The translations under genes were made by a program, and so were the position numbers. From Streptomyces sp. SJL17-4 (GTDB lineage: Bacteria > Actinomycetota > Actinomycetes > Streptomycetales > Streptomycetaceae): a stretch of DNA of 64,000 nt. Shown one piece after another: positions 18,641 through 28,593 of this stretch (position 1 is the stretch's first letter; every line of letters starts with the position of its first letter). The notes beneath the pieces are model-generated. The model saw only the letters and a list, made by a program, of their open reading frames with translations, was not told the origin of the DNA and did not search any database. The stretch covers positions 3,844,001-3,908,000 of the forward strand of contig NZ_CP104578.1 in assembly GCF_036826855.1 (NCBI RefSeq), written 5' to 3'.

Positions 18641-19645
18641 ATGCCAGCCGCTTTCCGTTCCAGACGGGTCCTCGCGACCTCGGCGGCTCTCGTCGCCCTG
18701 CTCCTCGCCGTGCTCCTGAGCCTCGCCGTCGGCGCCCGCGCCATCGCCCCGTCCACGGTGTTCGACGCCCTGCTGCACGGCGGTACGAGCCCCGACGCCG
18801 AGGTCGTACGGCAGCTCCGGGTGCCCAGGACCCTCATCGGGCTGATGGTCGGCGCGGCGCTCGCGCTCGCCGGTACCGCCCTCCAGGGCATCACCCGCAA
18901 CCCGATCGCCGACCCCGGCATCCTCGGCATCAGCCAGGGCTCCTCCGTCGGCGTCGTCCTCGCCATCGCCTTCTTCGGGGTGCACACGCTCACCGGCTAC
19001 GTGTGGTTCGCCTTCGCCGGCGCCGCCCTCGCCGCGGTCGCCGTCCACGCCATCGCGTCCAGCGGGCGCGGCGGCGCGACCCCGGTGAAGCTGGCGCTCG
19101 GCGGGGCCGCGATCAACGCACTGCTGCTCTCCGTCACCACCGGCATCCTCACCACCAAGGCCTCCGCGCTCGACGAGTTCCGGTTCTGGCAGATCGGCTC
19201 CCTCGACGGGCGCGACGCCCAGATCGTCGGCCAGATCTGGCCCTTCCTGCTGCTCGGCTCGCTCCTCGTCGTCTCCGTGGCGCGCGGGCTCGACGCGCTC
19301 GCGCTCGGCGAGGACGTCGCCAAGGGGCTCGGGCAGCGGGTCGCGACCGTGCGGATCGTCGGCGGGATCGGCGCGACCGTCCTCACCGGCGCGGCGGTGG
19401 CCGCCGCCGGGCCCATCGCCTTCGTCGGCCTCGCCGTCCCGCACATCGCGCGGGCCGTCGTCGGCTCCGACCACCGGTGGATGCTGCCGATGGCCGCGGT
19501 CATCGGTCCGGTGATGGTGCTCGTGGCGGACGTCGCCGGGCGGATCCTGTTCCCGCCGGGCGAGGTGCCCGCCGGGGTGATGACGGCGCTGATCGGGGTG
19601 CCGTTCCTGGTCACGCTCGTACGCCGGAAGGCGGTGGCGGCGTGA
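18641..19645 (+). CDS. Siderophore-type ABC permease (FecCD family), subunit 1
   Basis: A 334-residue FecCD permease with about nine to ten transmembrane helices. GTALQGITRNPIADPGILGI is the conserved BtuC/FecC coupling-region signature. It would form one half of the inner-membrane channel for ferric siderophores. The next permease starts within its stop codon (GTGA at 19642-19645), giving a heterodimeric pair. No substrate-binding lipoprotein is in the window, so the importer must use one encoded elsewhere. The ATG at 18641 follows a repetitive leader. Confidence 0.85.
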   Translation: MPAAFRSRRVLATSAALVALLLAVLLSLAVGARAIAPSTVFDALLHGGTSPDAEVVRQLRVPRTLIGLMVGAALALAGTALQGITRNPIADPGILGISQGSSVGVVLAIAFFGVHTLTGYVWFAFAGAALAAVAVHAIASSGRGGATPVKLALGGAAINALLLSVTTGILTTKASALDEFRFWQIGSLDGRDAQIVGQIWPFLLLGSLLVVSVARGLDALALGEDVAKGLGQRVATVRIVGGIGATVLTGAAVAAAGPIAFVGLAVPHIARAVVGSDHRWMLPMAAVIGPVMVLVADVAGRILFPPGEVPAGVMTALIGVPFLVTLVRRKAVAA

Positions 19646-20734
19646 GTACGACCACCACTGCTGTCCGACCCACGAAGGACACGCTGCGGCCCGCCGGGTA
19701 CGGGCTCGTGCGTGCCGGGCGCGCCTCGTTCCTGGTGCACCGGCGGTCCGCCGCCGTCACCGTGGGCCTGCTGCTGCTCCTGGCCGCGTCCTCGATCGCG
19801 TACCTCTGCGTCGGTGAGCGGTTCGTCGAACCCTCCGAGGTCGTACGCGTCCTCCTCGGGCAGCCGTCGCCGTCGACGTTCGTCGTGGCGGAGCTGCGGG
19901 AGCCGCGGCTCGTCGTCGCGCTCGCCGTCGGCGCCGCGTTCGGGGTGGCCGGCGCGCTGATCCAGACCGTCGCCCGCAACCCGCTGGCCAGCCCCGACAT
20001 CATCGGCATCAGCCAGGGCGCGGGGGCGGTCACCGTCGCCGCGATGACCTTCGGGCTCACCTCGTACACCGTGCTGCCGTACCTCTCGATCGCCGGCGGT
20101 GTGCTCGCCGCGGCGCTCGTGTACGCGTTCGCGTGGCGCGGCGGGCTGCACGCGACGCGGTTCGTCCTGATCGGCATCGGGTTCGCGATCGCGCTGCGGT
20201 CGCTCACCACCCTCTTCATGACCAAGGGCGACTTCCTCGTCGCCCAGCAGGCCCAGATCTGGATGACGGGCTCGCTCAACGGGCGCGGCTGGGACGAGTC
20301 CGCGCCCATCCGCTGGACGCTGCTGCTGATGCTGCCCGCCGTGCCGGTGGGCGGCCCGCGCGCAGCGGACCGTCTCCCTCGACGACGACACGGCGACGGC
20401 GCTCGGCGTACGGCTCGGGCGGGTCCGGCTCGGGCTCGTCGCGGTGGGCGTCGTCCTCGCGTCCGTGGCGACGGGGGTCGCGGGCCCGGTCGACTTCGTG
20501 GCGCTGCTCGCGCCGCAGATCGCCCGCCGGATGACCCGTACCGCGCAGATCCCGCTGCTCGCCTCGGCGCTGACCGGCGCCGCGGTCGTCGTCCTCGCCG
20601 ACCTGATCGGCCGGCGGCTCCTGTCGCCCGTCGAACTTCCGGTGGGCGTCCTCACGGCGGCCGTCGGCGCCCCGTATCTGATCTGGCTCATCGTCCGGAG
20701 CCGTACCGCAGCATCCTCAGGAGGCAAGGCGTGA
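19642..20734 (+). CDS. Siderophore-type ABC permease (FecCD family), subunit 2, frame-interrupted
   Basis: A protein of about 364 residues, the partner of the upstream permease, with the same signature (ALIQTVARNPLASPDIIGIS). After LLLMLPAVPV the frame changes near 20350-20360, and the sequence resumes as AQRTVSLDDDTATALGVRLG and the last four helices. The length fits a net two-base loss or one-base gain. The start GTG overlaps the previous stop. The downstream ATPase overlaps its own stop in the same way, so all three are translationally coupled. Confidence 0.83.
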
Positions 20735-21546
20735 GCAGGCTGACCGCGCGCGAGCTGACGCTCGCCTACGAGGACCGCACCGTCGTCCACGAGCTGGACC
20801 TGGCGATCCCCGACGGCAAGGTGACCGTGATCGTCGGCCCCAACGCCTGCGGCAAGTCGACCACCCTCCGGGCGCTCGGCCGGCTCCTCAGGCCGGCGGG
20901 CGGCGCGGTCCTCCTCGACGGGGAGGAGCTGGCGAAGCTCCCGACGAAGCGGATCGCCCGCTCGATCGGGCTGCTGCCGCAGACACCGGTCGCGCCGGAG
21001 GCGATCACCGTCGCCGACCTGGTCTCACGCGGCCGCCAGCCGCATCAGGCCTGGTGGAAGCAGTGGTCGGAGGAGGACGAGCGGGCGGTCGTCGAGGCGA
21101 TGGACCGCACGGACGTGGCCGCGCTCGCCGACCGCTCCGTGGACGAGCTGTCGGGCGGGCAGCGGCAGCGGGTGTGGATCGCGATGGCCCTCGCCCAGGA
21201 GACGGACCTGCTGCTCCTCGACGAGCCGACCACCTACCTGGACATCTCCCACCAGGTGGAGGTCCTGGACCTGGTCCGCCGCCTGAACCGGCTGCGCGGC
21301 CGCACGGTCGTCCTCGTCCTCCACGACCTGAACCAGGCGGCCCGGTACGCCGACCACCTGATCGCCATGAAGGCGGGCCGGGTGGTGGCGGAGGGGCCGC
21401 CGGGGGAGGTCGTGACGGAGGAGCTCGTACGGGATGTCTTCGGGCTGGCGTCGGTCGTGGTCCCGGACCCGGTGACGGGGTCGCCGCTGGTGGTGCCGGG
21501 GGCGCCGTGGCACGCGGATGCGGATGTGAAGGTTTCTGCGGGGTGA
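20731..21546 (+). CDS. Siderophore-type ABC transporter ATP-binding protein (FepC-like)
   Basis: A 271-residue ATPase. Walker A GPNACGKST starts at about residue 36, the Q-loop is in GLLPQTP, the signature LSGGQRQR is at about 139, Walker B LLLLDEP at about 160, and the switch histidine is in LVLHDLNQ at about 195. It energises the two FecCD permeases immediately upstream. GTG at 20731 is supported by AGGAGG ten bases upstream and by the GTGA overlap. Confidence 0.9.
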   Translation: MSRLTARELTLAYEDRTVVHELDLAIPDGKVTVIVGPNACGKSTTLRALGRLLRPAGGAVLLDGEELAKLPTKRIARSIGLLPQTPVAPEAITVADLVSRGRQPHQAWWKQWSEEDERAVVEAMDRTDVAALADRSVDELSGGQRQRVWIAMALAQETDLLLLDEPTTYLDISHQVEVLDLVRRLNRLRGRTVVLVLHDLNQAARYADHLIAMKAGRVVAEGPPGEVVTEELVRDVFGLASVVVPDPVTGSPLVVPGAPWHADADVKVSAG

Positions 21547-21561
21547 GCTGAGCTCACCCGG

Positions 21562-22674
21562 TCAGTGCCTCCGGGCCCTCCACAGCAGGAACAGGGCCGA
21601 CGCGACCGCCGCGCCCCGCAGGACCCACGGCCAGGTCTCCGAGATCGCCACGCCCATCGCCTCGCCGCCCGCGGCCACCGGCTCGCCCCAGCGGCCCTCC
21701 ACACGGCCCCACAGCCAGGCCATGCCGGACGCGGCGGCGAGGCCCGGGATCACCAGGACGGCGCCCTTGACCTCGCCGGGGGTCAGCCGGCGGGAGGCGT
21801 ACGCGATGAGCCAGCCCGCGGCCAGGGCGACGAGTGAGCCGAAGAGCGCGCCGCCGAGCAGCAGGAGCGCGGCGAGCAGGACGAAGGGGCTGGTGAGGCG
21901 GAGACGGGAGACCGGGGCCGCCTCGGGCTCCGTGCCCTCGTCCGCGTCCGGTTCGGCCTCGGGGGCCGTCTGCCTGCGGCGGAGGAGGATACGGGCGAGG
22001 CGGCGGCGCTTCCCGGGGACCGGGTCCGCCGGGTCCGCCGCGTCCTCGTCGTCCTCCCAGTCCCCGTCCCCGTCCCGGTCGTCGTCCCCGTCCCGGTCGT
22101 CGTCCTCGCCCTCTTCGGCGACGGGCTCCTTGAAGAGGTCCGGGCGCTCGACCCCGCCGACGAAGCCCGGGAGGCCGTCGGCGGCGTCGACCTGCCACCA
22201 GTCCGTGCCGGCGTCCGCCCCGGCGAGGCCCACCGCGTCGGTGGTGTCGGCGACCGCGGCGTCCGGGGCCGGAGTCGCAGTCGGCTCAGGCATCGGCTTC
22301 GGCGTCGACACCGGGGCCGCTCCCTCGCGGGACCGGCGGCTGCCCGGCACCCACCCGAGGCGCTTCCCCGACCGTTCCCCCGCGCGAGGCTTCGGCACAG
22401 GCTTCTTCGCCGGCTTCGAAGGAGGCGTGGGCGGCGGCGCCGCGCCCGGGCCCTCTGCCCGTTCCACCACCTCGTCAGGGGTTCCCAGCGCGCCGAGGAT
22501 GCCTCGTATCGCCGCCGGGCTCTCCTCGCCGTGGGTGGCGCGGCGGCGGTCGATCTCGTTGCGGAGGGTGGACACCAGCCGCATCCGGTCGCTCGCCGGC
22601 AGCTGCCGCTGCTGGGCCAGATCGCCGACCCGGCTCAGATAGTCGTAGACCAACTGGTCGCTCTCGATCCCCAC
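21562..22674 (-). CDS. Membrane protein with HAAS-like N-terminal domain
   Basis: A 370-residue protein. Residues 1-65 are a helical domain resembling HAAS domains. A Pro-rich and very acidic linker follows (repeated DDDRDGDDDRDGDGD), then four transmembrane helices from about residue 245 to the end (PFVLLAALLLLGG and onwards). HAAS domains are usually regulatory partners of PadR-type systems; no PadR gene is adjacent. GTG at 22672-22674 is chosen; the open frame further upstream overlaps the divergent gene. Function unknown. Confidence 0.6.
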   Translation of the reverse strand: MGIESDQLVYDYLSRVGDLAQQRQLPASDRMRLVSTLRNEIDRRRATHGEESPAAIRGILGALGTPDEVVERAEGPGAAPPPTPPSKPAKKPVPKPRAGERSGKRLGWVPGSRRSREGAAPVSTPKPMPEPTATPAPDAAVADTTDAVGLAGADAGTDWWQVDAADGLPGFVGGVERPDLFKEPVAEEGEDDDRDGDDDRDGDGDWEDDEDAADPADPVPGKRRRLARILLRRRQTAPEAEPDADEGTEPEAAPVSRLRLTSPFVLLAALLLLGGALFGSLVALAAGWLIAYASRRLTPGEVKGAVLVIPGLAAASGMAWLWGRVEGRWGEPVAAGGEAMGVAISETWPWVLRGAAVASALFLLWRARRH

Positions 22675-22711
22675 GCTGCCCCTCCACGGCCGGTTCGCCC
22701 GGTACGGCCCG

Positions 22712-22739
22712 ACGTTAGCGCCTGCGCAGCGGCTAACGT
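22712..22739. promoter_or_regulatory. Palindrome between divergent genes, possible overlapping -10 elements
   Basis: ACGTTAGC and GCTAACGT are perfect inverted 8-mers with a 12-bp spacer. TAACGT on the plus strand ends eight bases before the ATG at 22747, the distance expected for a -10 of a leaderless transcript. The other arm gives the same element for the divergent gene. Confidence 0.45.
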
Positions 22740-22746
22740 GGTCCGG

Positions 22747-25270
22747 ATGGGGATCGGTGAGCTCGACCGGGAGGCGCACGTGCCCGAGGTAACTGGCGCC
22801 GCCGCGGCGCCCCGCACACTCGCTGAGGCGCTGCGCGCGCGGGGCGACGAGGGGCTCGCCGCGCTGTTGCGGGCCCGGCCCGATCTGTTGAGTCCCGTGC
22901 CGAACGATCTGACGCAGCTGGCGACGCGCGCCGGGACGCGGGGTTCGGTGGTGCGGGCCCTGGAGCGGCTCGACAGGTTCGCCCTCCAGACGGCCGAAGC
23001 GCTGGCGGTGGCACAGGACCCGGCGCCGTACCCCGTACTCCTGGGGCTGCTCACTGGCGACGAGGGTGATCCGGTGATCGAGGCGGCGCTGCCGGGTGCG
23101 GTGGCACTGCTGCGTGAGCAGGCGCTGGTGTGGGGCGAGGACGACCGGCTGCGGCTGGTGCGGACGGCGCGGGAGCTGCTCGCGCCGTCGGCGCAGCATC
23201 CGTCGCCGACGGGGCTCGGGCCGACGGTGGCCGAGGCGACGTCGGGGATGTCGCCGGGCCGGGTGCAGGAGATCATCGCGGCGGCGGGGCTGCCGGGGAC
23301 GCACGACGCGGTGTCGGCGGTGGCGGCGTTGACGGAGCTGTTCACGGACCGGGACCGGATGGGGGCGCTGCTCGACACGGCGTCGCCGGACGCGTTGTCC
23401 GTGCTCGACCGGCTGGTGTGGGGTCCGCCGTACGGGGAGGTGACGGCGAATCCGGCGCCGCCGGTGCGGTGGCTGCGTGACCGGGGGCTGCTGCTGCCGG
23501 TGTCGCCTCGGACGATGGTGCTGCCGCGTGAGGTGGCGCTGCATCTGCGGGGCGGGCGGGCGCACCGGGTGCCGGAGCCGGTGGCGCCGGTGCCGGGGGT
23601 GTTGCGGGAGTACCGCCCACAGGTTGTGGACAGTGCGGCGGCCGGGCAGGCACAGCTGGCGCTCGCGACGGTCGAGGAGCTGCTGAAGTCCTGGGACAGG
23701 GGTGGGCCGCCGGTGCTGCGGGCGGGCGGTCTGTCCGTACGGGATCTCAAGCGGACGGCGGCCGCGCTGGACGTCTCGGAGGAGACGGCGGCGTTCTGGC
23801 TGGAGCTCTGTTACGGGGCGGGGCTGCTGGCGTCGGACGGTGAGGCTGACGAGCGGTACGCGCCGACTCCGGCGTACGACGACTGGCTCGATCTGCCGCC
23901 GGCGGAGCGCTGGGCGCTGCTCGTCACGCCGTGGCTGACGGCGACCCGTACGCCGGGGCTGGTCGGGGGTCAGGACACGAAGGGCCGGACGCTGTCGGTG
24001 CTCGGTCCGGATCTGGACCGGTCGCCCGCGCCGGAGGTCCGGCACCGGGTGCTCGGGCTGCTCGCGACGCTGCCGCCGGGTTCGTCGGTGGAGCCGGAGT
24101 CGCTGTTCGCGCGGCTGAGGTGGGAGCGGCCGCTGAGGGTGCGGCGGCCGGCGAGGAGGGCGGCGACCTGCGGTCACGGCTGGCCCGCTGGGCGTTGGCG
24201 GAGGCGGAGCTGCTCGGTCTGACCGGGCGGGGTGCCCTGTCGGGTCCGGCTCGTGCGCTGCTGAACCTTCCGCTGGCGGAGGCGGCGTCCGCCGGGGCGC
24301 TGGGCGGGGGCGTGGAACTGTCGGTGGCGGCGGGGCGGGCGGCGACGCTGCTGGCCCCTCTGCTGCCGGAGGCCGTCGATCACGTACTGCTCCAGGCGGA
24401 TCTGACGGCGGTGGCGCCGGGGCCGCTGCGGCGGCCGCTCGCCGACGCGCTCGCGGTGCTCGCGGACGTGGAGTCGAAGGGTGGCGCGACGGTCTACCGG
24501 TTCACGCCCGGGTCCGTCCGGCGGGCGCTCGACTCGGGCCAGACCGCCACCGATCTGCACGAGTTCCTGAAGGCGCACTCGCGGACGCCGGTCCCGCAGC
24601 CGCTCGCGTACCTGGTCGACGACGTGGCGCGGCGCCACGGCCATCTGCGGGTCGGGGCGGCGTCGGCGTATGTGCGCTGCGACGACGACACGGTGCTCGG
24701 CGAGATCCTGGCGGACCGCCGCTCGTCCTCCCTCGGCCTGCGGCGGCTCGCGCCGACGGTGCTCGCGGCGCAGACGGACCCGGGGTCGCTGCTCGACGGG
24801 CTGCGGTCGATGGGGTACGCGCCGGCGGCCGAGTCGACGACGGGCGATGTCCTGATCACGCGGGCGGACGCGTACCGCACGGGCGCGCGTACGGCCCCGG
24901 TGCCGGTGCCGGACGGCCCCCGGCGCCCGACACGACGCTGCTCGGGGCGGCGGTACGGGCGATCCGGGCGGGCGACCGGGCGGCGACGGCGGTCCGCAAG
25001 GAGCCGGCGGCGGCCCCGACGGCGGCGGGCGCTCTGCCGCGCACGTCGGCGGCGGAGACCCTGGCGACGGTCCAGGCGGCGGCGATGACGGGTTCGGCGG
25101 TCTGGATCGGCTACGTGAACGCGGAGGGCGGGGCGAGCCAGCGGGTGATCGCCCCGGTGCGGGTGGAGGGCGGCTTCGTGACGGCCTACGACCACACGGC
25201 GGACGAGGTCCGCACGTACCCGCTGCACCGCATCACGGGTGTCGCGGAGCTGGCGGACGACCAGGTGTAG
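22747..25270 (+). CDS. Helicase-associated C-terminal domain protein (XPB partner), twice frame-interrupted
   Basis: A protein of about 841 residues of the helicase C-terminal-domain family that in Actinobacteria lies next to the XPB helicase gene. It is rich in winged-helix-like segments, for example SVRDLKRTAAALDVSEETAA. The C-terminal WYL-like stretch AVWIGYVNAEGGASQRVIAP is conserved. Two frame changes are needed, near 24138 and near 24918 (five Cs where six restore the reading). The length, 2,524 bp, equals two lost bases. A strong terminator follows. The XPB gene lies 745 bp downstream, beyond an inverted Uma2 gene. Confidence 0.75.
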
Positions 25271-25275
25271 GGCGT

Positions 25276-25322
25276 GTCCTCCGGGTCGGTCCCGAGAGCC
25301 CGGACCGATCCGGAGGACAGGT
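25276..25322. terminator. Strong bidirectional terminator hairpin
   Basis: TGTCCTCCGGGTCGGTCC pairs with GGACCGATCCGGAGGACA: an 18-bp stem with one mismatch and a short loop. It fills the gap between two convergent genes whose stops are at 25270 and 25324. Confidence 0.8.
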
Positions 25323-25323
25323 G

Positions 25324-25902
25324 TCAGGACCTCGGGCTGACGAGCGCTTCCGGGTCGACCTCCAGCGGGAACGGCTTCTCGATCAGCGTCGTCCGCCCCG
25401 CCTCGGCGACGGTCCGCTCCACGTAGCGGCCGTCCTGCAGCTCGCAGACGACCAGCGTGGGCACGGGCTCCAGCTCAAGGCGCCAGAGGTGCTCGATGCC
25501 GGCCTCCGCGTAGTACGGCGGCTTGAGCAGCCGGTCGGTACGGCGGCCGGACGACGAGGGCGAGACGATCTCCACGACGAGCAGCACGTCGTCGGCGTCG
25601 TACGTGATCGGGTTCTCCGCGGCGGCGGCGGCCTCGACCACCACGATGTCCGGGATGAAGAGCCCGTCGGGCAGGATGAGGTTGACCGCTTCGAGGACTT
25701 CGGCGGGCACGCCGTACGCCTCCATGGCGCGATCCAGCAGACTCCAGAGACGCGACGACGCCCGCTGGTGCTTGGTTCCCGGAGCCGGAGACATCATGAG
25801 CGCTTCCCCCATCAATTCACGACGCTGACCGCGGTCCTCCCCCAGTGCCAGGACTTCTTCTATGGTCCAGGGCCCGTAGTGCGGATCGTGCGCGACGCTC
25901 AT
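25324..25902 (-). CDS. Uma2-family endonuclease-fold protein
   Basis: A 192-residue protein of the Uma2/DUF820 family, a restriction-endonuclease-like fold abundant in Streptomyces. The core shows LILPDGLFIPDIVVVE and DVLLVVEIVSPSS, whose acidic residues (the D of PDIVV, the E of VVEIVS) and the later Lys/Arg form the PD-(D/E)XK site. The biological role is unknown; many copies sit beside mobile DNA. It is inverted between two helicase genes that are usually neighbours. Confidence 0.8.
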   Translation of the reverse strand: MSVAHDPHYGPWTIEEVLALGEDRGQRRELMGEALMMSPAPGTKHQRASSRLWSLLDRAMEAYGVPAEVLEAVNLILPDGLFIPDIVVVEAAAAAENPITYDADDVLLVVEIVSPSSSGRRTDRLLKPPYYAEAGIEHLWRLELEPVPTLVVCELQDGRYVERTVAEAGRTTLIEKPFPLEVDPEALVSPRS

Positions 25903-26014
25903 CTCGCCACCTCCCTCTCGTGGAACCGGTCGCCTTCAGTGTGGCAGGGCCCACCGACAACCGCCGGACCTCAGGCACACTGGATGTTTGGCCCGTGCGA
26001 AGGGATGTACGTAC

Positions 26015-27655
26015 GTGAACGGTCCACTCATCGTCCAGAGTGACAAGACGCTGCTCCTGGAGGTCGACCACGAGCTCGCCGACGCCTGTCGGCGGGCCAT
26101 CGCGCCGTTCGCCGAGCTGGAGCGCGCACCCGAGCACATCCACACGTACCGGCTGACGCCCCTCGGGCTGTGGAACGCGCGGGCCGCCGGGCACGACGCC
26201 GAGCAGGTCGTCGACGCGCTCGTCGAGTACTCGCGCTATCCCGTGCCGCACGCGCTGCTCGTCGACATCGCCGAGACCATGGCCCGCTACGGGCGTCTCA
26301 CGCTGTCCAAGCATCCGACGCACGGGCTCGTGCTGACCAGCACCGACCGGCCCGTGCTCGAGGAGATCCTGCGGTCGCGGAAGGTGCAGCCGCTCGTCGG
26401 GGAGCGGATCGACGCCGACACCGTCGTCGTGCACCCCTCCGAGCGCGGGCAGATCAAGCAGACGCTGCTGAAGCTGGGGTGGCCCGCCGAGGACCTTGCC
26501 GGGTACGTCGACGGCGAGGCCCATCGGATCGACCTCGCCGAGGACGGCTGGTCCCTGCGGCCCTACCAGAAGCAGGCCGTCGAGGGCTTCTGGCACGGTG
26601 GGTCCGGCGTCGTCGTACTGCCCTGTGGCGCGGGGAAGACGCTGGTCGGGGCGGGTGCCATGGCGCAGGCCAAGGCGACCACGCTCATTCTCGTCACCAA
26701 CACCGTCTCCGCCCGCCAGTGGAAGCACGAGCTGGTCAAGCGGACCTCGCTCACCGAGGACGAGATCGGCGAGTACAGCGGTACGAAGAAGGAGATCCGG
26801 CCGGTCACCATCGCCACGTACCAGGTGCTCACCACCAAGCGGAAGGGGATCTACCCCCACCTGGAGCTGTTCGACTCCCGGGACTGGGGCCTGATCGTCT
26901 ACGACGAGGTGCATCTGCTTCCCGCGCCCGTCTTCAAGTTCACCGCCGATCTGCAGGCCCGGCGCCGGCTCGGGCTCACCGCCACCCTCGTCCGCGAGGA
27001 CGGGCGGGAGTCCGACGTGTTCTCGCTCATCGGGCCCAAGCGGTTCGACGCGCCCTGGAAGGAGATCGAGGCGCAGGGCTACATCGCGCCCGCCGACTGC
27101 GTCGAGGTCCGGGTGAACCTGACCGACTCCGAGCGGCTCGCCTACGCCACCGCCGAGGCCGAGGAGAAGTACCGCTTCTGCGCCACGACCGCGACGAAGC
27201 GGAAGGTGACCGAGGCCCTCGTGAAGAAGTTCGAGGGGCAGCAGATCCTCGTCATCGGGCAGTACATCGACCAGCTCGACGAGCTGGGCGAGCACCTGGA
27301 CGCGCCCGTCATCAAGGGCGAGACGCCGAATTCCCAGCGGGAGAAGCTCTTCGACGCGTTCCGGACCGGCGAGATCAGCGTGCTCGTCGTGTCGAAGGTC
27401 GCGAACTTCTCCATCGACCTGCCCGAGGCGACCGTCGCCATCCAGGTGTCCGGCACCTTCGGCTCCCGCCAGGAAGAGGCACAGCGCCTCGGCCGGGTGC
27501 TCCGGCCGAAGGCCGACGGGCACCAGGCGCACTTCTACTCGGTGGTCGCGCGGGACACCATCGACCAGGACTTCGCCGCCCACCGGCAGCGGTTCCTGGC
27601 CGAGCAGGGGTACGCGTACCGGATCGTGGACGCGGACGAGTTGCTGGCGCCGTAG
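26015..27655 (+). CDS. DNA repair helicase XPB
   Basis: A 546-residue superfamily 2 helicase of the bacterial XPB type, which unwinds DNA 3' to 5' in repair. An N-terminal domain (1-170) precedes LRPYQKQAVEGF (Q-like motif), Walker A PCGAGKT near residue 206, the DEVH box near 297, GLTATLVREDGR (motif III), and motif VI with QEEAQRLGRVLRPK near 490. The length is normal for actinobacterial XPB. GTG at 26015 gives the usual opening VNGPLIVQSDKTLLLEVDHE; the ORF could extend to 25988. Confidence 0.9.
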   Translation: MNGPLIVQSDKTLLLEVDHELADACRRAIAPFAELERAPEHIHTYRLTPLGLWNARAAGHDAEQVVDALVEYSRYPVPHALLVDIAETMARYGRLTLSKHPTHGLVLTSTDRPVLEEILRSRKVQPLVGERIDADTVVVHPSERGQIKQTLLKLGWPAEDLAGYVDGEAHRIDLAEDGWSLRPYQKQAVEGFWHGGSGVVVLPCGAGKTLVGAGAMAQAKATTLILVTNTVSARQWKHELVKRTSLTEDEIGEYSGTKKEIRPVTIATYQVLTTKRKGIYPHLELFDSRDWGLIVYDEVHLLPAPVFKFTADLQARRRLGLTATLVREDGRESDVFSLIGPKRFDAPWKEIEAQGYIAPADCVEVRVNLTDSERLAYATAEAEEKYRFCATTATKRKVTEALVKKFEGQQILVIGQYIDQLDELGEHLDAPVIKGETPNSQREKLFDAFRTGEISVLVVSKVANFSIDLPEATVAIQVSGTFGSRQEEAQRLGRVLRPKADGHQAHFYSVVARDTIDQDFAAHRQRFLAEQGYAYRIVDADELLAP

Positions 27656-27672
27656 GGGCGGGCACGGTCCGG

Positions 27673-27999
27673 TCAGTCCAGGATCTGGAGGAAGACTCCG
27701 AGGACCCCGAGGGCGTACTGGGCGATGACGAGGGCCCGACGGGGCGTGGCCGGCATCAGAGCCCGGGGAGTGACGAGGGCGACGAGGCCGGCCGCCGCCG
27801 CGAAGGGGAACATCCAGAAGGCGGCGTCGGTGAAGCCTCCGCCCACGCCGTCCCCGCTGACGCCGTCGCCGATGACCAGGGTCGCGGTGAGAACCAGGAG
27901 CGCGGCGAGGACGAGGAAACCGCCGAGGGCGGTGAAGCGCAGGTCCCGAGTGGTGCGGACGAAGTCGTCGGTCGTGGGCGTGGGCGTGGTCGGCGTCAT
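27673..27999 (-). CDS. Small three-helix membrane protein (tandem module, copy 1)
   Basis: A 108-residue protein with hydrophobic segments at about residues 25-45, 63-79 and 88-105, and a hydrophilic Thr/Pro-rich N-terminus. It shares its layout and the C-terminal pattern RRALVIAQYALGV...LQILD with the gene at 28218-28544, so the two are tandem duplicates. No known family is recognised. It lies 17 bp from the convergent XPB stop. Confidence 0.65.
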   Translation of the reverse strand: MTPTTPTPTTDDFVRTTRDLRFTALGGFLVLAALLVLTATLVIGDGVSGDGVGGGFTDAAFWMFPFAAAAGLVALVTPRALMPATPRRALVIAQYALGVLGVFLQILD

Positions 28000-28048
28000 G
28001 AGGTGATCACATCAGGCGGCGGCCCGCCCGCCACAGACGTTCTCGTAC

Positions 28049-28195
28049 TCAGTCGGGGCCGGGGGCGTACTCAGGGCGCGGGTTCCCGACGCCGGCCTCG
28101 GGCGGGCCGTAGTCGCCCAGGAGGACGACGCCCGCCGCCGCACCGCCGAAGGCGCGTATCGCGCGCAGGGCGGTGCCGAGGGGGCGGACCCGTGG
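28049..28195 (-). pseudogene. Truncated copy of the small downstream-module peptide
   Basis: The reading ...RVRPLGTALRAIRAFGG... through YAPGPD and a stop at 28049 is nearly identical to the C-terminal 48 residues of the intact peptide gene at 28594-28782. The upstream part, including the start codon and MTATTFTLVTTATRP, is missing and no replacement start is visible, so this copy looks inactive. Confidence 0.6.
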
Positions 28196-28217
28196 AGCGG
28201 CCCCCTGGAGCGGTCGG

Positions 28218-28544
28218 TCAGTCCATGAGGGCCAGCACGGGGCCCGTGATCGCCAGGGCGTATTCGGCGATCACCAGGCCCTTGCGGGGGGCGATCAGGG
28301 CCGCCACTCCGGTGAGGGCTCCGACGCCCAGGGCCCAGAAGCCCGCCGTGACGAATCCCTTGGCGGCGCCGTCCCCCTCGACGGCGTCGACGATCACCAC
28401 CACGATGGTGGCGACGTAGCACACGGCCAGGAAGACGAATCCGAGTCCGGCGATGACGCGCAGGGCGCGGGGGCTCGGGGCGTAGGGGTCGGTGCCGGGG
28501 GCGCGGTCGGTGAGGTCCGTGCGGTCGGTGGGCGTCGTCGTCAT
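28218..28544 (-). CDS. Small three-helix membrane protein (tandem module, copy 2)
   Basis: A 108-residue paralogue of the protein at 27673-27999, with the same length, three hydrophobic segments and the matching end RKGLVIAEYALAITGPVLAL. The flanking DNA (GATCACATCAGG before the start, ACAGACGTTCTCGTACTCAG beyond) is also shared between the copies. This shows that a unit of about 550 bp was duplicated. Function unknown. Confidence 0.65.
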   Translation of the reverse strand: MTTTPTDRTDLTDRAPGTDPYAPSPRALRVIAGLGFVFLAVCYVATIVVVIVDAVEGDGAAKGFVTAGFWALGVGALTGVAALIAPRKGLVIAEYALAITGPVLALMD

Positions 28545-28593
28545 GGGGCGATCACATCAGGGAGCCGTCCCGTGGCGACAGACGTTCTCGTAC

